This document shows, piece after piece, positions 1-9,505 of a stretch of 64,000 bases of DNA. Below the pieces are notes generated by a model, which made no database searches, was not told the origin of the DNA, and saw only the letters and a program-made list of their open reading frames with translations. Both the position numbers and the translations under genes were made by a program. Within the stretch, counting starts at the first letter, position 1. The number at the start of each line of letters is the position of its first letter. The stretch is from contig CAIMFH010000201.1 of assembly GCA_903840265.1 (NCBI GenBank), positions 186,001 through 250,000 of the forward strand, read 5' to 3'. This stretch comes from an uncultured Schlesneria sp. (GTDB lineage: Bacteria; Planctomycetota; Planctomycetia; Planctomycetales; Planctomycetaceae).

Positions 1-308
1 AGCACGATCACAAATTCGGCCGCTTTGCACAGCACAATGATCGTTCGTTTGCTGTATCTGTCCGACAGAAACCCCGCAAAACCGGAAAAGGCGATAAACG
101 GCCAGGCAAACAGGATCATCGCCAAGCCCTGAGCGTCACTTCCGCCTTCACGAGCCCGATCGATACACAGCAGCAACACCAGTTGCTTAAACAGATTATC
201 GTTGAAGGCTCCCAGAAACTGAGTCAGATTCAATCCCCAGAACGACCGGTCCTGCAGCAGAGGCGGATGGGAATTGTCCTGATCGGCGGGAAGCATCGTG
301 CTGGCCAT
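1..308 (-). CDS. MFS transporter, N-terminal part (cut by window edge)
   Basis: The reverse strand opens at an ATG at 308 and stays open to the window edge, giving the first 102 residues. A short hydrophilic leader is followed by a segment containing FWGLNLTQFLGAFNDNLF, which is the typical first helix of LplT/Aas-type major facilitator proteins that move lysophospholipids or are fused to acyltransferases. A second helix and the MFS loop SDRYSKR, equivalent to the G-x-x-x-D-R-x-G-R/K motif between helices 2 and 3, follow. The C-terminal part lies outside the window, so it cannot be said whether an acyltransferase or AMP-ligase domain is fused. It is divergent from the TPR gene at 580 with about 270 bp between them. 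Family call is good; substrate is inference. Confidence 0.8.
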   Translation of the reverse strand, partial: MASTMLPADQDNSHPPLLQDRSFWGLNLTQFLGAFNDNLFKQLVLLLCIDRAREGGSDAQGLAMILFAWPFIAFSGFAGFLSDRYSKRTIIVLCKAAEFVIV

Positions 309-579
309 GATCAATCCGTTGAGTTTAAGGCTTCGCCGGGACGACCGAATCGCCGCCGATCCGGTGCTGTGTGCCCACTATCCACGATCCGTCCACGACT
401 ATCTACTGCACCGGCCGGTCCGGGAATCCTGTCGAGACGTTCAATTCGACGAAAGAAGCTTGCGAAGTCGACGCGGGCGCGGTTTATTCTGTAGTAGCAA
501 GTCTTTAACGAGTCCACTGAGGCGGAAGCGTCATCCCTCAGAAGACTCCAAACATCTTTGACTGATGGAAAGCCAGCCG

Positions 580-3500
580 ATGAAATCACGGTTGCTTGCA
601 GTAGCCACCACCCTGGTGTGGCTCGCCAGTGCGAATATCTCTTTCGCCGCAGAACCTTTTCTGGACTTCGTGCAGGGACTGCGTGATCGACAATATTACG
701 ATTACGCATTGATCTACCTGGACCAGATTTCCGCCAAGGACAGCACGCCTGCCGAAATCAAGCAGGTTGTCCCTTACCAGAAGGCCATCGTCCTTCAGGA
801 AAGTGCCCGCACGAACCGCTCGGCCGATCGGCAACTGGAGCAGTTGAATCAGGCCGAAGCCTATCTCGAAGAGTTCGTGAAGGCGAATCCAAATCATCCG
901 AGCGCCGCCGACGCCAACTCGGACCGAGCCACCATTCTGCTGGACAAAGGCCGAGCGGAAGTCTTGCAGTCCAAGGCTCCTTCCAATCAGGGAACAAAGC
1001 GAGACTTCCAGAATAAAGCTCGCGAAACGATCGCCAAAGCCCGCACGGTCTTCCAGACCGCCTACGACCAGCACGAAGCCAACTTCAAGAAGTTTCCCGC
1101 CTTCATCGATCAGAAGATGGATCCGCAACAGTACAGCGCGCGAGCCAAGACCGAGCAGAATCTGATCACCGCCTCGCTGATGCTGGGACGCTGCACCTAC
1201 GAGGAAGCTCAAACCTACGAGCCAGATTCGAACGACTTCAAGCAACTGCTCAGCAAAGCGGCTGAAGAGTTCGAAAAGATGCATCAGAAATATCGCAGCC
1301 AGGTCGGCGGCCTGTATGCACGAGCCTACCAAGGTAAGTGCTACGAAGAGCAGCGCGATTTGCAGAAGGCGATGGGGATCTACAAGGAACTGCTGGACCA
1401 TCCCGGTAACGATCCCGCTTTGTCCGCCCTGAAAACGCAAACGCTCTACTTCATGTTGATCTGCCTCAACAGCAAGGAACGGCACGACTACGAGTTAGCC
1501 TCCAATCTGGCCGAAGAGTGGTTGAAGAAGCATCCCGGTGAAGCCAACTCGCAATATGGATTGGGTATTCAGTGGGAACAGGCGCGAGCCTACGAGGCCC
1601 TCGGTGACAACCGCGACCTGGTCAAGATCGATCAGGAACGCTACTGGAAACAGGCGCGCAATGCGGCCAACCAGATCCAGAAACTGCAGAGTGAGTATCG
1701 GGATCTCGCGAATTCGCTGAACCAGCGGATGACGGTGAAGTTGGGCGGCAAGGAAAAGGCTCCCGCCGATTTCGACACAGCCGTCGGGTTGGCCCGTCAG
1801 GCATTCTCCACCGCGCAGGACATCAAAAAGGAACTCGACGCCGAAGTCGCGAGAAAGGCACCTGCCGAGGATATCGCAAAGCTGAAGACAGACTGGACGA
1901 ACGAACTGAATGACGCCTTGCACAACTTCGAATTGGCGTTTGCACTCGCCAAGCCAAGCGATGCCAAGAAAGACTTGCTGCAGGCTCGTCTGTTTTACGC
2001 CTACACAAATTACTGGCTGCACAGAAACTACGAAGCGGCCGTGTTGGCTCAATTCGTCGCGCGAACGGCGGACAAAGAGGACAGCACACTTGGCTTGGAT
2101 GCGGCCTACATCGCGATGGCTGCCTTCGTGCAGGCCTATAACGAGAACAAAGCCCCGATCGATCAAAAGACAGACGATCTGAAGCTGATCGTCAAAGCCA
2201 GCAACCTGATCGTCGATCGTTGGCCCTCCAGCGACAAGGCCAGCGAATCGCGCATGATCCTGGGACGCATGCTCAGCGTCCAGAAAAAACCTGCTGAAGC
2301 GGCAGGCCACTTCGACAAAGTCCCTGCGTCTGACCCTAAATACCCGGAAGCGCAATTAGCTGCTGGTCAGGCTTATTGGACCGCTTATCTCAGCGAAAGC
2401 CGCAGGAGCGGTGCGGATAAGCCCAGTCCCGAACAGCTCGCTGACTGGCTCAAATCAGCTCAGGAACATCTGGCGAATGGTATCAAGAAGATGTCGGAGA
2501 CGACCCCCAAAGAAGGGGTTCCGCCCGCCGAGTTGATTGCCGCCAAGATGTCGCTGGCTCAAATCCTGATCAGTCAGGGTAAAGATGCAGACGCGCTGAA
2601 GCTGATGCTCGAAGATCCACACTCGGTCGTTAAGGCGGTGCAGATCGCCGACGAAGCCAATCGGCCAGAGAATGGGGTGACCAGCCGTAAGTTCGCGATG
2701 GAATCTTACAAACTGATCCTGCGATCCTACATCGGCATGGGCAATCTCGATAAAGCCCGCGACACCATGCAGACCTTGGAAAAAATCGCCGCTGCTGGCG
2801 GTGTCGAAGGGGGGGCCGAAGTCACCGAGTTGTACGTCGGCCTGGGCAAGCTGCTGAAAGACGAACTCGAACGCCTGCGAAATAACGGCGAGGCCGAACG
2901 ATCCGAGAAACTGATGACGTCGTTCGAGACGTTCCTGAATGACATGGCTGGCCGTAAGGATGGGCAGACATTCGGAACCCTCAGTTGGATCGGCGAAACG
3001 TATTTCGCACTCGGTGAAACCGTCACCGGGGACACCGCGAAGTCAAATTCGTTCTATGAAAAGGCCGGCACCGCATTCACCGAAATTCTGAACCGCACAA
3101 AAGCGGATCAGAATTTTGCATCTCCGGCACAGCTCTACGGGGTCAAGCTGCGACAGGTCTATGTCCTGCGGCTGAAAAAAGAATTCGAACCCGCCGAAGG
3201 CCTGATCAACGATGTGCTGAAAGAGAACCCCAACAACCTGAAAGTCCAGACGGCAGCGGCCGAACTTTATCAGGACTGGGGGACGAGCGGTCAGGCCGGC
3301 AGTATTCAGAAGCTGGTCAACGCGATCCAGGGAACGACCAAGATCAAGGACGGCTTGGCTTGGGGCTGGAGTCAGATCGCGGGCAAATTGCAGAAATCAA
3401 CCGAGTACCCCTCCAATCCCGTCTATGTCGAGGGGGTCTTGAACGCGCGCTACAACAGCTCGCTCTGTCGCTACAAATTCGGCCGCGAACAGACCACGAA

Positions 3501-4125
3501 AGAGAAGCAGAAGATTCTCGAAGAATGCCGGACCGGGCTGATCGGCACCTCGATTGTGACGAAGAACATGCCCGACGAGTGGTACGCGAAATACAACGCT
3601 CTGTATGGCGATGTGCTTAAGGATCTGGGTCAGCACGTGGCCGATCTACCCCGCAGCGCGGCGGATGCACCTGTGGCGGCCGCCCCAAAAACCGAAGAGG
3701 CACCGGAAAGTTCCGGCAAGGGCGAAGAACCGAAGACTGGCGAAGCTCCCGTTGTTGTGAAGCCGCCAGAGCCGGGTGGACTAAGCACCACGACCTGGGT
3801 TCTGTTCTTCGGCTGTCTCCTGGGCGGGGCGGGTTATATCGCCTGGACGTTCATCAAGAAGCCGGCGGCCAAGAAAAAAGGTTACGGAGCGAAAGCGACG
3901 GCTGCCCCGGCAACATTCGGCGGGATCGACGTTGGCGAAGCTCAGGTACCAGTCACCTTCGCCGCACCAAAACCAAAACCGCGTCCGGCCGCGGTCGCCG
4001 GACCTGCTGGGACCGCAACAAAGCCAGCAGCCAAGCCGACAGCTAAACCAGGCACGAAAGCCGCCGCTCCTGGAACGGCACCCCCAAAACCAAGACCGAA
4101 ACCACCAGCCCCACCCGCCGGTTGA
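580..4125 (+). CDS. Large secreted/membrane-anchored TPR protein
   Basis: This 1181-residue protein starts best at ATG 580, which gives a clean signal peptide (MKSRLLAVATT... ending SFAA before EPF); an in-frame codon 15 bp earlier would weaken it. The body is almost entirely alpha-helical with many tetratricopeptide-like helix pairs, matching the envelope TPR proteins seen beside ExbB/ExbD in planctomycetes. Near residue 1080 there is one transmembrane helix (TTTWVLFFGCLLGGAG), so the helical domain should face the periplasm and the C-terminus the cytoplasm. The tail after it is rich in Lys, Pro and Ala and looks disordered. The gene begins a same-strand run with a second TPR gene and the ExbB/ExbD genes. 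Probable role is a scaffold or load for the proton-driven complex; this is inference from context. Confidence 0.75.
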   Translation: MKSRLLAVATTLVWLASANISFAAEPFLDFVQGLRDRQYYDYALIYLDQISAKDSTPAEIKQVVPYQKAIVLQESARTNRSADRQLEQLNQAEAYLEEFVKANPNHPSAADANSDRATILLDKGRAEVLQSKAPSNQGTKRDFQNKARETIAKARTVFQTAYDQHEANFKKFPAFIDQKMDPQQYSARAKTEQNLITASLMLGRCTYEEAQTYEPDSNDFKQLLSKAAEEFEKMHQKYRSQVGGLYARAYQGKCYEEQRDLQKAMGIYKELLDHPGNDPALSALKTQTLYFMLICLNSKERHDYELASNLAEEWLKKHPGEANSQYGLGIQWEQARAYEALGDNRDLVKIDQERYWKQARNAANQIQKLQSEYRDLANSLNQRMTVKLGGKEKAPADFDTAVGLARQAFSTAQDIKKELDAEVARKAPAEDIAKLKTDWTNELNDALHNFELAFALAKPSDAKKDLLQARLFYAYTNYWLHRNYEAAVLAQFVARTADKEDSTLGLDAAYIAMAAFVQAYNENKAPIDQKTDDLKLIVKASNLIVDRWPSSDKASESRMILGRMLSVQKKPAEAAGHFDKVPASDPKYPEAQLAAGQAYWTAYLSESRRSGADKPSPEQLADWLKSAQEHLANGIKKMSETTPKEGVPPAELIAAKMSLAQILISQGKDADALKLMLEDPHSVVKAVQIADEANRPENGVTSRKFAMESYKLILRSYIGMGNLDKARDTMQTLEKIAAAGGVEGGAEVTELYVGLGKLLKDELERLRNNGEAERSEKLMTSFETFLNDMAGRKDGQTFGTLSWIGETYFALGETVTGDTAKSNSFYEKAGTAFTEILNRTKADQNFASPAQLYGVKLRQVYVLRLKKEFEPAEGLINDVLKENPNNLKVQTAAAELYQDWGTSGQAGSIQKLVNAIQGTTKIKDGLAWGWSQIAGKLQKSTEYPSNPVYVEGVLNARYNSSLCRYKFGREQTTKEKQKILEECRTGLIGTSIVTKNMPDEWYAKYNALYGDVLKDLGQHVADLPRSAADAPVAAAPKTEEAPESSGKGEEPKTGEAPVVVKPPEPGGLSTTTWVLFFGCLLGGAGYIAWTFIKKPAAKKKGYGAKATAAPATFGGIDVGEAQVPVTFAAPKPKPRPAAVAGPAGTATKPAAKPTAKPGTKAAAPGTAPPKPRPKPPAPPAG

Positions 4126-4218
4126 AAATCACGACACCGGCAATTGGCTGTTCAAACATCGATTCAACACAAATTCAACGAAGTGCAATCAACCGGAAAT
4201 CGGTCAGGAGTCTTGTCC

Positions 4219-5262
4219 ATGACACGTCAAGCTTGGATCGTCGCCGCAATGGCCACGCTCGTCTGCTCTCAGGCCTTTGCCATCGATATCATCACTCGAA
4301 AAAGTGACGGCAAAAAGGTGAGCGGTCAGATCTCGGAAATGACCCGCAACGAAATCACTCTGAAGAAGGCCGTCGGCGAACCCGATGTCGTCCAGGCCAA
4401 CGATGTGGCCGCATTTCAGTGGGACGGAGGTGGACCGGAACTTCCACTTGGTTATTCGGACGAAAACAACGGTAAGTTTGAAAGCGCGATCAAGCGCTAC
4501 ACGAAGGCCCGCGATGACGCCAAGAATCCCAGCGACTATCTGAAAGCGGAATTTGAGTACGTAATCGCTCGAGCCACCGCTCAGATGGCTCTGGCCGATC
4601 CGGAAAAGCAGAAGGCGGCAGTCGCCATGCTCGAAAAGGCCCAGAAAGCGCGTCCGGAACATTTTCGGTACTACGATTCGATCAACCTGCTGGGCAAGGT
4701 TCAACTGGAAATGGGTGACTTCGCTGCCGCACGAGCCACCTTCGAACAACTCACCAAGGCCCCGTGGCCCGACTACAAATTGTTGGCCAAGATTGCCTCG
4801 GGGCGAGTTTCCGTCAGGGAAGGAAACCTCGACAAGGCCGCTCAGGAATTTGCCGAAGCCGCCGCCGCCGCCACAGATTCGCCTGCCGATCAGGCCCGAA
4901 AGTACGAAGCCATGTTGGGACAGGCTCGGGCTTTGATCACTCAAAGCAAGTTCGAAGAGGCCTTGACGACCCTCGAAACAGTCACTGAAAAAGGGCCCGC
5001 GGACGAATCCGCTTTGCAGGCCGAAGCCTTCGTCCTGCAAGGAAATGCCCTGCAGGCACTGGGTCGGGCGAAAGAAGCCGCTCTGGCCTATCTGCACGTC
5101 GATATTCTGTTTCCCCGCGAAAGCGCGATGCATGCCGAGGCACTCTACAACCTGAGCAAGACTTGGAAGCTGGTCCAGCAGGAAGATCGCAGCTCCGCCG
5201 CAGGGGGAAAACTGGTTCAACTCTACCCGAATAGTGCCTGGAGAAAGAAACTGGCCCAATAA
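4219..5262 (+). CDS. Secreted TPR protein
   Basis: The protein has 347 residues from ATG 4219, chosen because a CAGGAG Shine-Dalgarno sequence lies just upstream and the N-terminus is then a signal peptide (MTRQAWIVAAMATLVCSQAFA). The mature part begins with a short beta-rich stretch (ITRKSDGKKVSGQISEM) like the start of many planctomycete envelope proteins, then continues as TPR-type helix pairs with AxxxFExAxxA spacing to the end. It lies 93 bp after the larger TPR gene and 141 bp before the ExbB gene, so the set is probably co-transcribed. Likely a periplasmic adaptor of the ExbB/ExbD machine; the partner is not identifiable from sequence. Confidence 0.72.
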   Translation: MTRQAWIVAAMATLVCSQAFAIDIITRKSDGKKVSGQISEMTRNEITLKKAVGEPDVVQANDVAAFQWDGGGPELPLGYSDENNGKFESAIKRYTKARDDAKNPSDYLKAEFEYVIARATAQMALADPEKQKAAVAMLEKAQKARPEHFRYYDSINLLGKVQLEMGDFAAARATFEQLTKAPWPDYKLLAKIASGRVSVREGNLDKAAQEFAEAAAAATDSPADQARKYEAMLGQARALITQSKFEEALTTLETVTEKGPADESALQAEAFVLQGNALQALGRAKEAALAYLHVDILFPRESAMHAEALYNLSKTWKLVQQEDRSSAAGGKLVQLYPNSAWRKKLAQ

Positions 5263-5403
5263 CCTCTGGAAACAGCGAGCACCGGTCCTTAGAATCTGCG
5301 CTGCGTTACAAACCGCCAAAGCTACCTAGACTCACGGCGGTTCAACTCAACTCAGGATCACGACTATCGGTTCGAACCGGATCGATAACTCAAGGACGGT
5401 AAC

Positions 5404-6255
5404 TTGAAAGGGATTGAATTGAATCGCTCGAACGGATTCGGCAGCGTCTGGGGTGCGGTATTGGCCGCGTTCTTTTGTCTCTTCCTGGTTGGCGGCACAG
5501 AGTCGATTAGCTTCGCTCAAGAAGACGACACCGCCACGCCCGCGCCAACTTTTGACAGGATGCCTGATTCCCATCACCGGGACTCATTCCTGGCCTCAAT
5601 GATCCACGCATCGGGGATCTTTGGGTTTTTGATCATGCTGGTGTCGGTCGTGATGATCTCCATCATCATGATCCTTGGCCTGCAACTGCGTCGCGACAAC
5701 TATCTGCCCCCCTCTCTCATTGAACAATTCGAGCAGCGGGTACAGGCGAGAGACTATCAGGGGGCCTACGACGCGGCGAAGGACAGTGATTCTTTTATCG
5801 GCCGCATCCTGGCTGCCGGCATGTCGCGTTTGCCTCGCTATGAAGAAGCTGAATCGCGAATGCAGCAAGTCGGCGAAGACGAAACGATGGCCATGGAACA
5901 CAAGATCGGCTACCTGGCCCTGATCGGCTCGATCGCCCCGATGCTGGGACTGCTCGGTACCGTCCAAGGGATGGTGTACAGCTTTCAGGTCATCGCGAAC
6001 TCAAACACCTCGCCAAAGCCAGCCGATCTTGCTGACGGTATCGCGACGGCGTTGTTCACGACTTTAGAAGGTCTAGTCGTCGCCATTCCGGCGATCATCT
6101 TCTATGCCCTCTTCAAGAACCGACTGGCCCGCTTCCTGATGGAATGCGGTTTCGTCGCGGACAACTTGATGAAAGACTTCCAAAGCGTGAGCCAATCGGC
6201 CGCGAAGGCTGGTGGGGCCGGTCCAATTGGTGTTCACGCGGCACGCCAGGAATAG
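5404..6255 (+). CDS. MotA/TolQ/ExbB proton channel family protein
   Basis: The 283-residue product probably starts at TTG 5404: an AAGGA box stands about eight bases upstream, and only this start supplies the N-terminal hydrophobic segment ending near SFAQED. Three more hydrophobic helices follow at about residues 62-85, 163-190 and 210-235. The third contains GSIAPMLGLLGTVQGM, the hallmark of TolQ/ExbB channels, and the fourth contains the ATALFTTLEGLVVAIPA segment. The extra N-terminal signal-like helix is common in ExbB-like proteins of planctomycetes and Bacteroidetes. Together with the two ExbD genes downstream it should form a proton-motive-force-driven stator in the inner membrane. No TonB, TolA or Pal gene is nearby. 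Confidence 0.9.
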   Translation: MKGIELNRSNGFGSVWGAVLAAFFCLFLVGGTESISFAQEDDTATPAPTFDRMPDSHHRDSFLASMIHASGIFGFLIMLVSVVMISIIMILGLQLRRDNYLPPSLIEQFEQRVQARDYQGAYDAAKDSDSFIGRILAAGMSRLPRYEEAESRMQQVGEDETMAMEHKIGYLALIGSIAPMLGLLGTVQGMVYSFQVIANSNTSPKPADLADGIATALFTTLEGLVVAIPAIIFYALFKNRLARFLMECGFVADNLMKDFQSVSQSAAKAGGAGPIGVHAARQE

Positions 6256-6297
6256 CCGCTCGCGATCGTGAACGGAATGCCTGCCCGGATCGCGTCG

Positions 6298-6315
6298 GTT
6301 ATGCTTCAGCATAAC
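6298..6315. repeat. Small perfect hairpin in the ExbB-ExbD spacer
   Basis: The 126-bp gap between ExbB and the first ExbD holds GTTATGC-TTCA-GCATAAC, a 7-bp perfect stem with a 4-base loop. There is no T-run after it, so it is not a classical terminator. It could adjust mRNA stability or the ratio of channel to ExbD subunits; that is inference. Confidence 0.4.
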
Positions 6316-6381
6316 ATCGGTCTTGCCGGGAATTAGCACTGATCGGGGCCGTCGGCATTGTTTCGCGGTGAAGGATGTTTC

Positions 6382-6864
6382 ATGAAGCTCGGCAAGATCG
6401 AACTGGGGTTTACTGGCCCCAATATGATACCGATGATCGATATCGTATTTCAGCTCGTGATGTTCTTCATGATCGCCATCACGTTTGAAAACTCGAAGGC
6501 CGATGAACGTGTCAAGCTTCCACTGGACGTGCTCGCCATACCGCGCGAAGTGAAGCCCGAGCATGAGCTGGTTTTGAACTTCGGATTTCAACGCGACAAG
6601 CACGGACACAAGATCAATTCCGTTCCAACCGTGTTCTATAACGATCGCGATTTCGAAGTGGGAGAACTGACGCGTGTTCTCGACGCCGAGAAACGCGCGC
6701 TGGAAGAAACTCAAGGAAGGGATGTCATCGAGAAGGTGACCGTTAAGATTCGTACGGACTCCGAAGTCGCTAATGGGCTCGTGCAGCAGCTCATCAAGAA
6801 ATGTCAGGACAGCGGCTTCACGAAGGTGACAGTCGTCGACCGCGGCCGAAAGGGTCTAGAATGA
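6382..6864 (+). CDS. ExbD/TolR family biopolymer transport protein (first copy)
   Basis: The protein is 160 residues long from ATG 6382, which follows a GAAGGA Shine-Dalgarno box at a 7-base spacing. It has the ExbD layout: a short cytoplasmic N-terminus, the phrase NMIPMIDIVFQLVMFF with the conserved proton-relay aspartate in a single N-terminal transmembrane helix, then a periplasmic alpha/beta domain of about 115 residues. The periplasmic domain ends in the typical amphipathic strand with GFTKVTVVD. Its stop codon overlaps the start of the second ExbD gene, which implies coupled translation. With the upstream ExbB it likely forms the channel core. Confidence 0.9.
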   Translation: MKLGKIELGFTGPNMIPMIDIVFQLVMFFMIAITFENSKADERVKLPLDVLAIPREVKPEHELVLNFGFQRDKHGHKINSVPTVFYNDRDFEVGELTRVLDAEKRALEETQGRDVIEKVTVKIRTDSEVANGLVQQLIKKCQDSGFTKVTVVDRGRKGLE

Positions 6865-7358
6865 AGTTCGCGAACAGCACGGAGCCGACGAAGATCGTCA
6901 TTCCAATGGCCCCGATGATTAATGTCATCTTCCTGTTGCTGATCTTCTCGATGCTCAGCATGAAGATCGTTTCGCCGGAAGCAAACTTCAATATCAACCT
7001 GCCAGTCTCCGCTCCTTCGCACGCGCGGCCTCATGCCAGCCCCCATGATATCAAGGTGGGCCTGGAGTCGGACCGGGATGGCAACCTGACTCAACTGACG
7101 CTGGGGGGTACCAACCTTGGCAACGACGAAGCCGCTTTCGACCGACTGAACAAGGAACTCCTCTTGCTCATCGGACGCCCGGGACACCCGCAGACCAAGG
7201 ATATCGAAGTCGAAATCGATGCCGACTACGAGTGCCAATACCAGTATGTCGCGAAGGCGGTCTCACTCTGCACAGGCAAGTTGGATCCACAAACTCAGCA
7301 AGGGGCCCGGTATGTCGAAAAGATCAAGTTCGCACCGCCGCATAGGCCCAAGAGCTGA
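6861..7358 (+). CDS. ExbD/TolR family biopolymer transport protein (second copy)
   Basis: Starting at ATG 6861, which overlaps the preceding stop codon as ATGA, the product has 165 residues. It contains one N-terminal helix (VIPMAPMINVIFLLLIFSML) in the ExbD position. The usual proton-relay aspartate of the P-x-x-D motif is an asparagine here (APMINVIF against IPMIDIVF in the first copy), so this copy may be proton-relay deficient. The periplasmic part is about 120 residues. Two unlike ExbD subunits beside one ExbB are typical of hetero-ExbD systems. The stop TGA at 7356-7358 directly abuts the stop of the convergent gene with no base between. Confidence 0.88.
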   Translation: MKFANSTEPTKIVIPMAPMINVIFLLLIFSMLSMKIVSPEANFNINLPVSAPSHARPHASPHDIKVGLESDRDGNLTQLTLGGTNLGNDEAAFDRLNKELLLLIGRPGHPQTKDIEVEIDADYECQYQYVAKAVSLCTGKLDPQTQQGARYVEKIKFAPPHRPKS

Positions 7359-9314
7359 TCATCGTACGGAGGGGACAGCTAATTCGATCGAGTAGTTGAT
7401 CGGCTGTGCACCGGCTTGGATCTGATAGGAGCCTGCTCCGCCTTCCAAGATTTGCGAGACCTTGCCTGGTCGTCCGCCCTCTGTCCAGCAATGCGTCACT
7501 TGCAGCGGCGTGCTTGGTGCTGGAGCATCGTCGACGCAATGAGCGAACAAACGATAGCTGTTCAGAGCCGGGCGACCATCGTAACGAACGTAGACTGCCT
7601 CTGCCGGCGGATCGAGTTTGATCTCGCGGTCGACGTTGTAGTACCAGTGCGATTGAGCCGTCGGACGATCAATCGAGGTGACGCCATTCGGACCATCGAC
7701 AAAAAGTGGCTGGAAGTTGCGGGGCACATTCGCGGCGTATTCGATGGAATTCCCAGGAGGTGGTGCGTCGGGACCAGTGTCCATCGCAAAGCTCGCACCG
7801 GCACTCAGCCAGGCGATTTTGGATTTTGGCAGAGACGGCAGACGAGCGATCATCGAGCCTTTGGCTCGCGCGGAGCGGTTGGAAGGATCGTATTCCTTAG
7901 GTGCTCGCAACAGGTAGTGCAGGAACGCGTTTTCGTCCGTGGCGTTCGGCTGAATCGACAACGTCCGCGTCGGCAGCCCATAGTGATCGCCGGTCTTGAG
8001 CTCGAAGACGTTCTCTCCTTCTTGAAGACCTGGCAATGTAGCAGGAGCCAATTGGACCCAGGTGGTAATCTTCAGTGATCGAACCGCTGCAGTTGCCGGC
8101 TTCCCTTTCAGACCGACCTTCAACAGGTAACCGTAGCTGCCGGCAACCTGAGCTGTCAGATCCACTGTGGCGGGCCACTGCTTGGACTCTAGCGTGATCC
8201 ACGTATCGCCGAAATCGGGTGACCACGCCAATGTCGCTTCGGTGGCATCAATCTCGATGATCGATGCCTGACTGTCATCCTTGGGGTCTTCCAGCTTTCC
8301 GACCAGCGGGACGATGACATACGGCGACCGCACTTCGAAGATCGCCCAGCCGTCACCCGGCTTGATCAAAGTGATCCCTTTATCGGTAACCGAGACGTTG
8401 TGGGAGTCAAATACGCCGTCTTCAAAGTCGGCGGCGTTTCCTGTCAGATTCGGCTCGTAAATGAATTGGCCGTTTCCATACGTGTGACGCGAGAATTCGG
8501 CGTACTGGGACTTGGGGCCGCGTGGTTCACGCTCCAGCAATTCCTTGCGAGCTTTGTCCTTGGCATCGTCGGGGCTCAATAGCCAGCGTCCTCCTTGCGG
8601 CTGCCACCAGCGAGTGAACTTTTCACCGCGTCTCAACACGAGGTCCATCGTGTGACCACTTGGAGCGACCGAATAGCGGTGCTCGACCTTGGAGTCCACG
8701 AATTGCTTGTGCAGCTTAACTAGGTCATCCATGGGAAATAATCGTGAGCGACGACGTTCTCGTTGCCAAAGGGTGTTATCACGGCGGGCCTCCTCAAGCG
8801 ATCGCAACGTTCCGTCGGGCGACTGAAACATTCCTCGCAAATCGATGTCGAGATAGCGCCATTGATCACCTGCCTGAACCTCACAGGCGACATGTTTCAG
8901 GCCGGGCAGATCGATCGTTCGTGCCGGGCCGCATCCCCCCTGCTCCCAAAGTCCGGCCATCACCGGGCCAAACACGTCGCAGCATCCGTATCCATAGACA
9001 TTGACGATCTTGATCGGATCGCGAACCAAGCCATATTCGTAAGTCTTGTCAGGGCCTTCGACAGCACCGGCCCCCAGCGGATACAGGCCAGTGTCATTGT
9101 CCGTCAGATATTCGAACATCGCGCGCGCCCGCTCGGCGGGAGCCAGGTCTTTCCAGGCCGGATGGTTCGCGAATGTCCTGGCGCTGTAAGCGTCGGCGGT
9201 GCGGTTTGAAATGATTCGAGGGGAATAAACCCGCGCCGAACTCGTTTCCGCAGTGGCAAGAACAAAAGCAAGAACGCAAACGATCCGACAGCCGACAGAA
9301 GAAAATGACATCAT
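7359..9314 (-). CDS. Secreted transglutaminase-like protein
   Basis: The reading frame is open from further upstream, but tandem ATGs at 9314 and 9311 give a plausible signal peptide (VCVLAFVLATAETSSARV), so a 651-residue product is preferred. The N-terminal third carries a transglutaminase-like core: YGYGCCDVFGPVMAGLW supplies the nucleophilic cysteine near residues 111-112, KHVACEV the histidine near 141, and WRYLDIDLRG the aspartate near 156-158. The C-terminal 400 residues appear beta-rich with no family I recognise. Such papain-fold proteins act as peptidases or cross-linkers; the substrate is unknown. It is convergent with the ExbD gene, and about 1.1 kb of non-coding DNA lies upstream. 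Confidence 0.72.
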   Translation of the reverse strand: MMSFSSVGCRIVCVLAFVLATAETSSARVYSPRIISNRTADAYSARTFANHPAWKDLAPAERARAMFEYLTDNDTGLYPLGAGAVEGPDKTYEYGLVRDPIKIVNVYGYGCCDVFGPVMAGLWEQGGCGPARTIDLPGLKHVACEVQAGDQWRYLDIDLRGMFQSPDGTLRSLEEARRDNTLWQRERRRSRLFPMDDLVKLHKQFVDSKVEHRYSVAPSGHTMDLVLRRGEKFTRWWQPQGGRWLLSPDDAKDKARKELLEREPRGPKSQYAEFSRHTYGNGQFIYEPNLTGNAADFEDGVFDSHNVSVTDKGITLIKPGDGWAIFEVRSPYVIVPLVGKLEDPKDDSQASIIEIDATEATLAWSPDFGDTWITLESKQWPATVDLTAQVAGSYGYLLKVGLKGKPATAAVRSLKITTWVQLAPATLPGLQEGENVFELKTGDHYGLPTRTLSIQPNATDENAFLHYLLRAPKEYDPSNRSARAKGSMIARLPSLPKSKIAWLSAGASFAMDTGPDAPPPGNSIEYAANVPRNFQPLFVDGPNGVTSIDRPTAQSHWYYNVDREIKLDPPAEAVYVRYDGRPALNSYRLFAHCVDDAPAPSTPLQVTHCWTEGGRPGKVSQILEGGAGSYQIQAGAQPINYSIELAVPSVR

Positions 9315-9487
9315 TGTTGCCTGGCAAAGCAGTAGGAATCGCGGTTCGGAGAGGAACCTTGATCCTATTCCATGTTGACCAGATCCGCACGTCCGCACGG
9401 GGGCAACAGCGGGCAGTCATTTATGAGCGGGGTTCCAAAGATCGCGATTGCGGAATGCTCAAGTCCACGCGTTCTTTGGCGTCTTCA

Positions 9488-9505
9488 AATTTGAAATTTC
9501 AAATT
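9488..9505. repeat. 18-bp AT-rich perfect palindrome
   Basis: The sequence AATTTGAAATTTCAAATT reads identically on both strands. An outer TCAAAT (9485) and ATTTGA (9511) extend the symmetry imperfectly. It lies about 175 bp upstream of the transglutaminase-like gene and could be an operator, but no regulator is assigned. Confidence 0.5.

Noticed and set aside
183-561. Overlapping forward frames of 87-103 codons
   Set aside because: They lie across the start of the divergent MFS gene and the gap before the TPR gene, have Arg-rich shadow composition and no ribosome site.
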